From the NCBI GenBank assembly GCA_017435865.1, contig JAFSEF010000083.1, forward strand, positions 1 through 34,522: a stretch of 34,522 nucleotides of DNA, in the 5' to 3' direction. This document shows, in pieces, positions 14,379 through 21,624 of this stretch (its first letter is position 1; every line of letters begins with the position of its first letter). The notes under the pieces were generated by a model. The model did not search any database. It was given only the letters and a program-made list of their open reading frames with translations, and was not told the DNA's origin. The translations under genes were made by a program, and so were the position numbers. The DNA comes from Clostridia bacterium (GTDB lineage: Bacteria > Bacillota > Clostridia > Oscillospirales > Acutalibacteraceae).

Positions 14379-16414
14379 TATTCTCCCTCCGTTGCACTCT
14401 GACAGGCTCTGATAAGAAGTGCCCAATCGGTTGCGGTCGGTCTGGCTCCTATATAATATGTACCGAGACCACTTGCTGTAAAGCTTTCTTCCTGCAGAAA
14501 TTCTCCTGTCACAGGATTGAACCACTGATACACATACTCCGCACCGGGAATCAGGTTGCCGAGAGTACCGGTCTTGATGCCGCCGTAGCCTTTTGCATTT
14601 GTATTCTGTGCAATGTTTTCGTCCGAGAAAGAATAGAAGTAAACCACAATTTCCGTGTTGTCTGCATTGCTTGCGTACACACTGTAAACATTGTTGCCGG
14701 GTACGAAATATGCTTTGTTGTCAAAACGCGGCAAGAGATTATACCATTCGGTTTGTTCAAAAAACGTACGCATATAACCGACCTGATAAGAACTTTCATA
14801 TTCGAGCGAATCCTGCCATGTGGCAGCTTTCTTTTCGGCACTTGTGATGGTATCAACACCGTCAGAGCTGTCGTTTTCTTCGTCATATATATTCAGGTAG
14901 CTCCACGTATCATGACCACCCCAACCATATCCGTACATTCCGTTCAGGAATGCAAGCCAGCCCTGCATTCTGGCACCAAAGTTCTTTGTCCACAGGTAGC
15001 AATATTGGCCTTCATAATTCACAACCGGTTTTCCCTGCGAGTTGTACCAATAATCCTTTTCGACCTCATAGTCACTCTTTGCGGTCTTGGAGGGAGTCCA
15101 CTGCGCCGCATAAAAATCATGGGAAGCAACGCTGCGGAAACAGGAGGCGGCTACCCCTTTGCGATACACCTTGCATTCATCTTCTGTATTCTCACCGTCC
15201 CCATATGCCGCGGTCGAGCCTGCATTTTCCTGATGTGCCGTCAGCGGATGGGTATAAGGATCATATTTTGCAATGTATTCAGCAACGAGTTTGTAAGGAT
15301 TGTTGATATAGTTCCAGTCAGGATGGGTGGTATCATTCCAGTAGAAGTCATTGTCCACTTCCTGACCGAGTGTCCACATCACGGGGTAAGATGCATATCT
15401 TGCAACCCAGTAACGTGTAATTTTTTCAAGGTACTGTTTTGTGCTGTCGGCAAGATCATGCATTTTAATCGTTTTACGTCCGTCTTTGCCTGTCAGCAAA
15501 ACATCGGAATAACCACCGTTTTTGGCAATGAGAACTTCCATGGAATAAGGGAAGAAAAACTGTGCATTTGCGTGTACAAGACCGTTGTCAGCAATGATTT
15601 TAAATTTTTCGTCATTCACCGCAAAGCCTGCCATATCCGCTTCGGTAATACCGTCAGACATATCAAATGCAGCACCGATGGGTTCACTCTGCAACACGCT
15701 GAATCCCTGTGCAACACGCTGTGCACAGATGGTTCTGACCATATCGACCGTTTCATCGCCGAGACTCCAGTGGGTATCACCGAGGTAGAAAAACGGGGTG
15801 CAGTCGTCATAGGTGAAATACTTTTCACCTGCTTTTGTGGTGACAAATCCGTGCTGGTAGATCGCCTTGTCTCCGCTGTATTGCGAACAGACAACCTCAC
15901 CGGCTCTATTATGAAGACCTGCGTTTTCAGCATCAGTGCAAACGGTTTTATAATACCATGTTCCTGCCGACGGACAGACAAAACGAACTTTCCAGACATT
16001 GCCGCCGTCCCAGAAAGCAGGAATGGTATACAATCTTCCGTTGCCGCAAAGCAACAAATCCATATCCGTATCATTGAACGGATCGGTATACTGTTTATCA
16101 CTTTCAAACTGCAATTCAATGCTGACCCAGGTTTCAGCCTGAATGGTCTGCTCACTGACAAGCCCGAAGCCGTTGCATGTGCTTGCTTCCCAATTTTCGG
16201 AACGGATTTCTGCCGACGGAATGTCGGTTTCGTTCGTCTTGGTAAGAATATTCCACAACCTCGCAAAAACAGTGATGATGTTCCCCGTAAATCTTTCAAA
16301 CTGCATCACTATTTCAGGAACGATTTCATCATTGCCGACACCTGCGGCAGCTGCCGTCTGTACGGCTGAAAAAAGCAACACTGCACTAAGTACCAAAGCA
16401 AGAAAGCGTTTCAT
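14378..16414 (-). CDS. Secreted DUF5060/DUF4038 glycosidase (GH140-like)
   Basis: The 678-residue product starts with a signal peptide (MKRFLALVLSAVLLFSAVQTAAAA, cut near residue 24), so it acts outside the cell. A beta-sandwich DUF5060 domain (about 70-165) with WDGGNVWKVRFVCPSAGTWYY precedes a TIM-barrel DUF4038 domain (about 195-560). Landmarks are FFYLGDTHWSL (208-218), MWTLGQEVDND (346-356) and NYEGQY (466-471), whose Asp/Glu residues are the best candidates for catalysis. A short C-terminal beta domain (about 590-670) follows. In the related GH140 family the known activity is release of apiose from rhamnogalacturonan II, but DUF4038 is diverse and I cannot claim the same substrate. GGGAGG lies six bases before the ATG at 16414. 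As first gene of the operon it would provide oligosaccharides for the cytoplasmic enzymes encoded downstream. Confidence 0.85.
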   Translation of the reverse strand: MKRFLALVLSAVLLFSAVQTAAAAGVGNDEIVPEIVMQFERFTGNIITVFARLWNILTKTNETDIPSAEIRSENWEASTCNGFGLVSEQTIQAETWVSIELQFESDKQYTDPFNDTDMDLLLCGNGRLYTIPAFWDGGNVWKVRFVCPSAGTWYYKTVCTDAENAGLHNRAGEVVCSQYSGDKAIYQHGFVTTKAGEKYFTYDDCTPFFYLGDTHWSLGDETVDMVRTICAQRVAQGFSVLQSEPIGAAFDMSDGITEADMAGFAVNDEKFKIIADNGLVHANAQFFFPYSMEVLIAKNGGYSDVLLTGKDGRKTIKMHDLADSTKQYLEKITRYWVARYASYPVMWTLGQEVDNDFYWNDTTHPDWNYINNPYKLVAEYIAKYDPYTHPLTAHQENAGSTAAYGDGENTEDECKVYRKGVAASCFRSVASHDFYAAQWTPSKTAKSDYEVEKDYWYNSQGKPVVNYEGQYCYLWTKNFGARMQGWLAFLNGMYGYGWGGHDTWSYLNIYDEENDSSDGVDTITSAEKKAATWQDSLEYESSYQVGYMRTFFEQTEWYNLLPRFDNKAYFVPGNNVYSVYASNADNTEIVVYFYSFSDENIAQNTNAKGYGGIKTGTLGNLIPGAEYVYQWFNPVTGEFLQEESFTASGLGTYYIGARPTATDWALLIRACQSATEGE

Positions 16415-16476
16415 AAAAACCTCCCGCCGCAAACAAAATTCGCGGTATGTCCTTTTCACTTATAAACTTCTTTCTT

Positions 16477-16505
16477 ATATTAGCACATCTTTTTACGAAT
16501 GTCGA
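16477..16505 (-). promoter_or_regulatory. Likely promoter of the nine-gene glycan operon
   Basis: On the minus strand TCGACA (16500-16505) and TAATAT (16477-16482) are 17 bases apart, about 60 bases before the DUF4038 gene. The -35 box matches consensus at five of six bases and the -10 box at four of six, as expected for a regulated rather than a constitutive promoter. I see no clear catabolite (cre) site or operator palindrome. Confidence 0.5.
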
Positions 16506-16524
16506 GAAGGATGTAAAAAAATAA

Positions 16525-16548
16525 CAAAAAATGAGAAGCCGAAGCTTC
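16525..16548 (-). terminator. Short minus-strand terminator with UUCG loop
   Basis: On the minus strand GAAGC-TTCG-GCTTC (16548-16535) is followed after four bases by a six-T run (16530-16525). No minus-strand gene ends here: the nearest sequence upstream on that strand is the antisense of the plus-strand cassette. It may be a leftover of a former neighbour or a barrier against antisense transcription. Confidence 0.45.
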
Positions 16549-16565
16549 ATAATTTTCAGCAAATC

Positions 16566-16594
16566 TTGACTTTCGGTTGCAAAATAATTATACT
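16566..16594 (+). promoter_or_regulatory. Sigma-A promoter of the 41-codon ORF / ABC exporter cassette
   Basis: TTGACT (16566-16571) and TATACT (16589-16594) are separated by 17 bases; each box matches consensus at five of six positions. Transcription would start near 16601, directly before the AAAGGAGG ribosome binding site of the 41-codon ORF. Confidence 0.78.
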
Positions 16595-16620
16595 TTTATG
16601 TGTAAAAGGAGGTACATATT

Positions 16621-16746
16621 GTGATCAACAGAATTTATACCTCAGAGGGCATCCGCAGTTTTGTTGCAAATTTTGCCAAACAAAACGGCAAGCAGAACAA
16701 GTATAGTCCCGATGCCTCTGAAACAAAGCAAGTGATGTTAATTTGA
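16621..16746 (+). CDS. Small 41-residue peptide, candidate substrate of the downstream ABC exporter
   Basis: A GTG start at 16621 sits seven bases after AAAGGAGGT, one of the best ribosome binding sites in the window, and just downstream of a strong promoter. It opens a 41-codon frame encoding MINRIYTSEGIRSFVANFAK, then a Lys/Gln/Asn-rich stretch (QNGKQNKYSPDASETKQ) and VMLI. There is no Cys, no double-Gly leader site and no hydrophobic helix long enough for a membrane segment. The stop (TGA, 16744-16746) overlaps a second ATG by one base (TGATG), opening a 17-codon frame that ends at 16799. I do not recognise the peptide. Placement before a stand-alone ABC exporter suggests either an exported peptide or a translated leader controlling the exporter. 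Confidence 0.55.
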   Translation: MINRIYTSEGIRSFVANFAKQNGKQNKYSPDASETKQVMLI

Positions 16747-16753
16747 TGATTTA

Positions 16754-16876
16754 TAAAGGTTCCGCACGGGATTTTTCACTCCCGAAGAATGCGTTGTGAC
16801 CTTTAAAGATCTTTATAATGCAGCTTCGGGATGAAGCTTCAAAAGCTGATAAAACCTTGGTAAAAAATCCCTGTGC
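16754..16876 (+). ncRNA. Folded three-way-junction leader element upstream of the ABC exporter
   Basis: The 176 bases between the small ORF and the ABC gene hold nested complementary segments. P1 joins 16764-16776 to 16863-16876 (13 pairs, one bulged base). Inside it P2 joins 16780-16787 to 16824-16831 (eight perfect pairs), and P3 is a small hairpin at 16836-16847. A six-base AAGGTT (16756-16761) can pair with AACCTT (16853-16858) across P1, giving a possible pseudoknot. Competing local stems also exist: 16754-16760 with 16799-16805, and 16767-16771 with 16780-16784. Mutually exclusive folds upstream of a transporter gene suggest an attenuator or switch. The pairings are read directly; the role is inference. 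I do not recognise a known riboswitch. Confidence 0.45.
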
Positions 16877-16922
16877 AGATTGATATTTTTCTTCTGTATA
16901 AAAATTCATCGAGGTGTTTATT

Positions 16923-18716
16923 GTGAAAAAAACAAAAACAGGTAAATTATCAAAATTCAACTATATTCTTTTCCTTTTAAAACCTTACTGGAAATACGGC
17001 AAAGGGTATATGCTTACCGTTTTGCTCATGTCCGTTGTGTTGCAACCTGCATCTGCATATCTGACGGCACTTTTGCCGCAAAAAGCGATTGATGCCGTGA
17101 TGAACGAGACTCCTCACAACGAGGTCCTTGTCATCATCATCCTGTTCACCGTGTTTATTGTTTTGGTTTCTGCTCTGGAAAAAGTGATTCATATGGCTTA
17201 TACCCAGATGACACTTGTGAAGGTCAGCAATAAAATCAAAAATGATGTCAACCTAAAAGCACTGTTTACGGATTTTAAGTACTATGACAGTCCTGATTTC
17301 TTTGTAAAGTTTATTTATGCACAGGACAATTATCCGATTCATGCACAGAATGTTGTCATGTTTCTCCCTGATATAATAAGAGGGATTGCAACGGTCATTG
17401 CAATGGTCGCCGTGATTGCTGCAACAGGACCGGTGCTGCTTGGCATTACAGTCTTTTTTGTGATTCTCAATGCCGTTGCAGGACTTCCGATCATAAAACC
17501 GACGGCAGATTATGAAGTCAGCCTTGCGGATGCATGGCGACCGATGGAATATGCAGGCAGGGTGCTGAAAACAAAGGAAAATGCTGCCGAACTGCGTGCA
17601 TCCGATGCAGGATTAAAGCTGCTGAACACCGTTCATTTTGCAATGGATCGTTTTCAGAAGGTGTATAAGCAATTCATAAAGAAGGTAGCCCCGTTTCACC
17701 TCTTGCAAGGGGCAATTGCACCTGTTCAGGCTGCCTGTATTCTCGCTTATATCATATTCTTTGTGATCGACGGCGACAAATCACAGATCGGCTTGTATGC
17801 ATCCCTTACCGTCGCTTCTGCCGCATTGGCTTCAGGGTTGAATGATACAGTCAGCAGCATTATTCGACTGCTTCAATGCATAACAAACGGTGAAAAAATC
17901 GCAGAGTTCTTTGAAGCGGAATCGGTCATTGAACCGCCTGTCAAGAATGCTGTTTCTGCACCCGAAGGAAAGTATGAGATTGAATTCAAAAATGTGTCTT
18001 TCGGATATGATGACAATGCAATGCTGTTCAGGGATTTCAATCTCCACATCAAGCCCGGTCAAAGAATCGCGATTGTCGGTGACAACGGTGCAGGCAAAAC
18101 AAGCCTCACAAAGCTGCTGCTGCGATTATACGATGTAAACAGCGGAGAAATCCTTATTAATGGAAAGAATATAAAAGAATATGACATTCATCAGCTGCGG
18201 TTGAACACAGGTGTTGTATTTCAGGATGTCCGCGTGCTTGCAATGAGCCTGCGTGATAACCTGACGGTCTATCACGATGCATCTGATAAAAAACTGCATG
18301 AAGTGCTTGACAAGCTCGGATTGAACGAAGTGCTCGCAAAAGCGGACGGAAATCTTGACACGATGGTTTCGCGTGAGTTCACAGAGGACGGTGTTTCTCT
18401 GTCAGGCGGCGAAGCACAAAAGCTGATGATCGCCAGATTGTTCACAAAGCAATTCGGTCTTCTGATTCTTGATGAACCGTCCTCTGCACTTGACCCGCTG
18501 TCCGAAAGCAGAATCATGAAAAACATTCATGATGTTTCCAATGCTGCAACAACGATCATGATTGCACACCGCCTTTCGACTGTGCGTGATTTTGACTGCA
18601 TTTACAACATGGAAAACGGCAAAATCATCGAAAGCGGAACACATGAAGAGCTGATGGCCGCAAAAGGAAAATACTACGAAATGTTTATAAAGCAAGCTGC
18701 AAACTATCAGAACTGA
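16923..18716 (+). CDS. ABC exporter, fused membrane and ATPase domains
   Basis: The 597-residue half-transporter has about six N-terminal membrane helices (first near 31-55) and a C-terminal ATPase. Walker A reads GDNGAGKTS (386-394), the Q-loop glutamine is Gln434, the signature is LSGGE (493-497), Walker B is LLILDEP (513-519) and the H-loop is His549. This architecture (MsbA/LmrA type) exports lipids, drugs or peptides as a dimer. There is no C39 peptidase domain, so it would not process double-Gly leaders. I choose the GTG at 16923: GAGGTG lies six bases before it, whereas the in-frame GTG at 16914 is part of that site. It is the only long plus-strand gene between 753 and the right end. 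No partner transporter lies beside it, so a homodimer is likely. Confidence 0.9.
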   Translation: MKKTKTGKLSKFNYILFLLKPYWKYGKGYMLTVLLMSVVLQPASAYLTALLPQKAIDAVMNETPHNEVLVIIILFTVFIVLVSALEKVIHMAYTQMTLVKVSNKIKNDVNLKALFTDFKYYDSPDFFVKFIYAQDNYPIHAQNVVMFLPDIIRGIATVIAMVAVIAATGPVLLGITVFFVILNAVAGLPIIKPTADYEVSLADAWRPMEYAGRVLKTKENAAELRASDAGLKLLNTVHFAMDRFQKVYKQFIKKVAPFHLLQGAIAPVQAACILAYIIFFVIDGDKSQIGLYASLTVASAALASGLNDTVSSIIRLLQCITNGEKIAEFFEAESVIEPPVKNAVSAPEGKYEIEFKNVSFGYDDNAMLFRDFNLHIKPGQRIAIVGDNGAGKTSLTKLLLRLYDVNSGEILINGKNIKEYDIHQLRLNTGVVFQDVRVLAMSLRDNLTVYHDASDKKLHEVLDKLGLNEVLAKADGNLDTMVSREFTEDGVSLSGGEAQKLMIARLFTKQFGLLILDEPSSALDPLSESRIMKNIHDVSNAATTIMIAHRLSTVRDFDCIYNMENGKIIESGTHEELMAAKGKYYEMFIKQAANYQN

Positions 18717-18782
18717 GCTGCAGTGTTGATCATTTTTACAACATCAATGACTGCACCTGATTTTACCATTTCACAAGCAAAA

Positions 18783-18811
18783 AGCCGTCTGTGCAAACAG
18801 ACGGCTCATTT
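18783..18811. terminator. Strong bidirectional terminator after the ABC exporter
   Basis: AGCCGTCTGT (18783-18792), a GCAA tetraloop and the complement (18797-18806) form a perfect ten-pair stem. On the plus strand CATTTTTAA follows; on the minus strand a five-T run follows directly. It serves the ABC exporter and would also stop minus-strand transcripts coming from 18910. Confidence 0.88.
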
Positions 18812-18909
18812 TTAATTATCTTTTCTGATCAGTTGCACGACGCATTCCACAGTTGTCCCTTTAGGTAGGGAGTCTACCACGGTGTTTGATATATTGGAAT
18901 TTGACTGTA
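18812..18909 (-). other. Non-coding gap with a coding-like 3' remnant
   Basis: After the small membrane gene's stop, the minus strand has a second frame at 18880-18812 encoding VVDSLPKGTTVECVVQLIRK then DN and a TAA placed right before the bidirectional terminator. It reads like the natural 3' end of a lost gene rather than random sequence, but the frame loses protein-like character upstream of about 18890. I do not recognise the family. The remaining gap, 18717-18782, has only an imperfect hairpin (TGCAGT at about 18720 with ACTGCA near 18750). Confidence 0.25.
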
Positions 18910-19254
18910 TCAGCCTTCGTCTTCTTGAGGTTTGACAGGAGGTGTAGCCCCGATTTTTCCATCCACAATTTTCCTGACAGCTTCAAGTCCGTCAGGACCA
19001 CAAAATGCGTCCATCAGCTCATTGAACTCGGGGTTATCGCTGGGTGTCACGACAGCTTTGCGAATACGCAACTGTTCAATGATAGAAAGAATCACATCAA
19101 GCCCCAAGATGGCAAGTCCAATCCACAGGCAAGACTTTACCCAAATTCCGACAATGCAAAGGATAATTCCAGGAATAGACAGATAGATAAAATGGAACAG
19201 GAAATTCGTTAGAACAAAGAACCAAAACATTTTTGTGGGATATTTTCTTTCCAT
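18910..19254 (-). CDS. Small membrane protein of unknown function
   Basis: The 114-residue product has two or three hydrophobic segments in its first 60 residues (about 9-24, 25-37 and 41-58). A mostly hydrophilic tail follows, with a PEFNELMDAFCGPDGLEAVRKI helix and a Pro/acidic end (PPVKPQEDEG). No known domain is apparent. GGAGGTG lies four bases before the ATG at 19254, and the gene starts 48 bases after the rRNA methyltransferase stop, so it probably shares its transcript. The tail probably faces the cytoplasm. It is likely a real, expressed gene given the ribosome binding site, but I cannot assign a role. Confidence 0.65.
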   Translation of the reverse strand: MERKYPTKMFWFFVLTNFLFHFIYLSIPGIILCIVGIWVKSCLWIGLAILGLDVILSIIEQLRIRKAVVTPSDNPEFNELMDAFCGPDGLEAVRKIVDGKIGATPPVKPQEDEG

Positions 19255-19302
19255 AATACACCTCCAAGATTTAATCAGTTAAATAAATTTCAAGTTTGTC
19301 GG

Positions 19303-20514
19303 TCAGTTCGCCTTTGTTTTCAAGTCCTTCGTATGAACAGATATACGGACATAATCGTCGGCCTTTTCCCTACTCAAACAAACAACGCTCTCTGTATGGT
19401 CGGTGTGGGGGAACATATCGACGGGTTGGATCTTTTTGACGGTATAGCCTTTTTTGACAAACAGATGCAGGTCGCGTGCGAGCGTTTCGGGATTGCAGGA
19501 CACATACACAATACGGTCGGGTGCAAGCTTTGCTGCCGCATCAATGAACTGCGGGGTGCTGCCGGCTCTGGGCGGGTCCATCAGCAAAACACCGCAATGT
19601 TCGCCGTTTTCGGCGGCATCGCACAAAAAGTCCGTGGCATCCGCACATACAAAACGGATGTTTTTCATCTCGTTGAGTTTTGCATTGCTGATTGCATCCT
19701 TGACGGCCTGCGGATTGCTCTCGACACCGACAACTGTCCCTGCTGTTTTGGCTGCGACCATGCCGATGGTACCGACTCCGCAATATGCATCGACAACCGT
19801 TTCGTTGCCTGTCAGTTGGGCATATTCCATGGCGGTATTATAAAGAATTTCTGTCTGCACGGGGTTGATCTGATAAAACGACTGGGCGGAAATACGGAAC
19901 TTCAGTCCGCAGAGCACATCGGTAATATAACCGTCGCCGTACAGCACACTCTGTCGTTCACCGAGCACAAGCGAAGTAAAACGGTCATTGACATTGTGAA
20001 TAACCGTTGTAATTTCGGGATGTGCTTTGAGAAGTGCGGACACAAAACTGTTTTTTCCCGGAAAAATGGGGGTTGCAGACACAAGCACAACCATGACTTC
20101 CCCCGTTGCAAAAGCACGTTTTACAAGCACATGACGCAGAAAACCGGTGCGGTTGAATTCATTGTATGCTGTCAGCCTGAACGATTTCATCAGCTTGCGT
20201 ACGGTCACGATGATAGCATCTGCTTTTTCATCCTCCAGTAAACAGGAATCGACCTTGACAATGCGATGTGAGCCGGACTGGTAAACCCCCGAAATGAGCT
20301 GACCGCCACGGGTTGTTCCGAATGCAGCCTGCACCTTATTGCGGTAATGAAACGGCTTTTCCATTCCGATGATTTCTTTGACATGACAGAATTTTCCGAG
20401 CAGCTTGATGACCTTTGCCTGTTTAAAGGAAAGCTGACGCGGATAGTCCATATTCAACAACTGACAGCCGCCGCATTTGCCTGCAACGGGACATAAACTT
20501 TTTTGATTTGACAT
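19303..20514 (-). CDS. rlmD: 23S rRNA (uracil-C5)-methyltransferase, RlmD/RlmCD type
   Basis: The 403-residue enzyme methylates C5 of uridines in RNA using S-adenosylmethionine. Cys8, Cys14, Cys17 and Cys91 match the four ligands of the 4Fe-4S cluster. The SAM fold begins at VVDAYCGVGTIGM (240-252). The substrate motif LLMDPPRAG (310-318), the catalytic Cys340 in YVSCNPETLARDL, and Glu375 in DHTESVVCL are intact. The N-terminal TRAM domain of many relatives is missing, making it shorter than the usual 440-460 residues. After the usual end (VVCLSR) there is a 20-residue tail (DDYVRISVHTKDLKTKAN). The start has TTGGAG before an ATG at 20514. The symbol is by similarity; RlmC-type or dual specificity cannot be excluded. 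Confidence 0.9.
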   Translation of the reverse strand: MSNQKSLCPVAGKCGGCQLLNMDYPRQLSFKQAKVIKLLGKFCHVKEIIGMEKPFHYRNKVQAAFGTTRGGQLISGVYQSGSHRIVKVDSCLLEDEKADAIIVTVRKLMKSFRLTAYNEFNRTGFLRHVLVKRAFATGEVMVVLVSATPIFPGKNSFVSALLKAHPEITTVIHNVNDRFTSLVLGERQSVLYGDGYITDVLCGLKFRISAQSFYQINPVQTEILYNTAMEYAQLTGNETVVDAYCGVGTIGMVAAKTAGTVVGVESNPQAVKDAISNAKLNEMKNIRFVCADATDFLCDAAENGEHCGVLLMDPPRAGSTPQFIDAAAKLAPDRIVYVSCNPETLARDLHLFVKKGYTVKKIQPVDMFPHTDHTESVVCLSREKADDYVRISVHTKDLKTKAN

Positions 20515-20532
20515 GGCAACTCCAAAAACACA

Positions 20533-20554
20533 GGCGGCGAAATAAAACGCCGCC
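20533..20554 (-). terminator. Probable terminator after the SDR gene
   Basis: A seven-pair G+C stem (GGCGGCG at 20533-20539 with CGCCGCC at 20548-20554) and an eight-base loop lie between the SDR stop and the rRNA methyltransferase start. On the minus strand it is followed by TGTGTTTTT. Some read-through into the next gene is plausible because the T tract is interrupted. Confidence 0.6.
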
Positions 20555-20572
20555 CGTATAAGTAAAATCTGA

Positions 20573-21586
20573 TTATTCGCCCTTCATTTCGACAAGTTGC
20601 TGTGTGCCTTCATAAGCAATAACAGAAAGCTTGACGGAATCATAAATAGCTGCGGAAATGTCATCTTCGGTAACACCGAGAGATGCAGCCCACTTGCGAT
20701 CGATCCATGTGTTCATGCACATGAGGTCTGCAAGACCGACGGGATCGATACCGCCTTCAACATTGCGGTCAGCATAGTCTTTACGCATGGTAAGACCGAA
20801 GACCTGGAACATCCATTTCTGAATGTGAACGATCTTTCTGCCGGGCTTACCCATTGCTGCATGAACGATGGAAAGGAACTGATCCCATGTCAGGTTGTAG
20901 AAACCGATGGGATAGCACCAGCCGCCCTTGTTCTTTTCTGCTGCACCGACGATAGCCTGTGCTACCTGACGGACGGTCAGCATGGTGGTACCACCCTTGG
21001 GATACATGGTGGTGGGCTTCATGCGGGCAAGCTGTTCAATAAGGATAACCCAAACAGGCTTTCTGCCGGGCTGTGTGCCGAAGATGTAAGGCAGTTCAAG
21101 AACAGCAACATCCATGGTACCGTCTTTTGCAAAGGAAACAGCAACATTTTCCTGTTCGATACGGCTGCGGATGTAGGGATGCTTCTTGGTCAGTTCCAGT
21201 TCGGGGAAATGCTTTGCAAAATAGGAGAAATAGGAACCGAGAATAACAGCGTGCTTGATGCCGACTTCTTTGCCGAGAGTCAGGAAACGGCGGACGGGTT
21301 CGATGTTGTACTTTTTGTAAGCTTCGTAAACGGGTGCGGGGAATTCAACACGTTCGTCAACGCCTGCTGCGAAAACGAAGGTATCGCAACCTTTCATCAT
21401 TTCCTTGAGCTCGTCGTCACTCATGTTGAAATAGTTGCCCCATACGAGTTCCATTTCTTCGGGAATGGGTGCTCCTTCGGGAAGAGGAGGCAGTGCGATG
21501 GACTTGACAGTGTGACCTCTGTCAATAAAAATCTGTGCTGCTGCGGAACCGAGAAGACCGGTTCCTCCGATCATAAATACATTCAT
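20573..21586 (-). CDS. NAD-dependent epimerase/dehydratase-like SDR protein
   Basis: The 337-residue product has an extended short-chain dehydrogenase fold with the NAD(P) loop GGTGLLG at residues 7-13. A typical central LGSYFSYF strand is seen, but the catalytic Tyr-x3-Lys is not in its usual form (YFAKH or YIRSR are the nearest), so it may be an atypical SDR that binds the cofactor without standard epimerase chemistry. The C-terminal half (FYNLTWDQFLSIVHAAMG) resembles the substrate domain of NAD-epimerase relatives such as NmrA/RNA-binding-like proteins. It lies 38 bases after mltG and is followed by a hairpin terminator. The substrate is unknown. Confidence 0.78.
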   Translation of the reverse strand: MNVFMIGGTGLLGSAAAQIFIDRGHTVKSIALPPLPEGAPIPEEMELVWGNYFNMSDDELKEMMKGCDTFVFAAGVDERVEFPAPVYEAYKKYNIEPVRRFLTLGKEVGIKHAVILGSYFSYFAKHFPELELTKKHPYIRSRIEQENVAVSFAKDGTMDVAVLELPYIFGTQPGRKPVWVILIEQLARMKPTTMYPKGGTTMLTVRQVAQAIVGAAEKNKGGWCYPIGFYNLTWDQFLSIVHAAMGKPGRKIVHIQKWMFQVFGLTMRKDYADRNVEGGIDPVGLADLMCMNTWIDRKWAASLGVTEDDISAAIYDSVKLSVIAYEGTQQLVEMKGE

Positions 21587-21624
21587 TTTCTTTTCTTTCC
21601 TTTCCGTTTGTTTATATTATTTCT

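Noticed and set aside
14753-16369. A 538-codon plus-strand frame opposite the DUF4038 gene
   Set aside because: It is antisense to an intact secreted glycosidase; its composition (Cys-, Ile- and Val-rich) is that of an antisense translation.
16746-16889. Read-through or recoding of TGA (16797-16799) to join two short frames into one protein
   Set aside because: TGA is used as an ordinary stop by other genes in the window and TGG encodes Trp; no selenocysteine element is recognisable, and strong RNA stems in the region argue against coding.
16751-16960. A 69-codon minus-strand frame overlapping the exporter start
   Set aside because: It has no ribosome binding site and covers the exporter's 5' region and the folded element in antisense.
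19303-19360. A frameshift that would extend the rRNA methyltransferase tail
   Set aside because: The sequence beyond the stop has early stops in all three frames and no similarity to the longer tails of relatives.
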